Positions 13,904-13,906 of a DNA stretch of 13,906 nt are shown piece by piece (the first letter of the stretch is position 1; each line of letters begins with the position of its first letter). The notes beneath the pieces are model-generated. The model did not search any database and was not told the origin of the DNA. It saw nothing but the letters and a program-made list of their open reading frames with translations. The stretch is from Caldora sp. SIO3E6 (GTDB taxonomy: Bacteria > Cyanobacteriota > Cyanobacteriia > Cyanobacteriales > Coleofasciculaceae), in the NCBI GenBank assembly GCA_010672185.1, contig JAAHHL010000082.1:1-13906 (forward strand). The letters are read 5' to 3'. Both the position numbers and the translations under genes were made by a program.

Positions 13904-13906
13904 CTA

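Overview
The window looks like chromosomal DNA of a filamentous, repeat-rich cyanobacterium. The signs are HIP1 octamers (GCGATCGC at 709, 973, 1043, 8325, 10007, 10070, 10289 and 12495), heptamer tandem repeats of the STRR kind, small dispersed palindromes, and phytochrome-like multi-GAF signalling. The genus cannot be fixed from the sequence alone.

Layout. Bases 1-737 hold no convincing gene but several foldable repeats, including a two-hairpin element closed by an outer stem (198-275). On the minus strand, 738-2363 encodes an HlyD-type membrane fusion protein resembling those of NHLM/NHLP peptide export systems. No ABC transporter is visible beside it. A 366-base spacer with octamer repeats follows. 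Next, 2730-7004 (minus) encodes a 1424-residue hybrid histidine kinase with five GAF modules. The first two GAFs carry both cysteines of DXCF-type cyanobacteriochromes at the right spacing, so it is a candidate blue/violet/green light sensor. Divergent from it is typA/bipA (7331-9121), a ribosome-associated GTPase. The typA-pgeF gap is filled with two arrays of palindromic repeats (33-bp and 26-bp periods). pgeF (9599-10390) encodes the laccase-like peptidoglycan editing factor.

From 10466 to 12928 the locus is rearranged. A 282-291 bp segment containing the 3' end of a phosphodiester-glycosidase (NAGPA-domain) gene occurs twice in direct orientation, about 98-99% identical. Between the copies lie a MITE-like element and a GC-richer amidase-signature gene (11051-12493) with its own hairpin terminator. 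The left copy is a 62-codon pseudogene fragment; the right copy belongs to the intact gene (12739-13536, minus). The likely ancestral order was pgeF and the NAGPA gene in convergent orientation, with the amidase cassette arriving later. The right edge (13682-13903, minus) carries a 73-codon protein-like reading frame with no visible start.

The genes do not form one pathway. The main themes are light/redox-type signalling (kinase), export (HlyD-like protein), cell-wall housekeeping (PgeF), translation (TypA) and an acquired hydrolase. A pattern cuts across them: every apparently native gene has a short tandem repeat overlapping or just past its stop codon, while the apparently foreign amidase has a conventional terminator-like hairpin instead.
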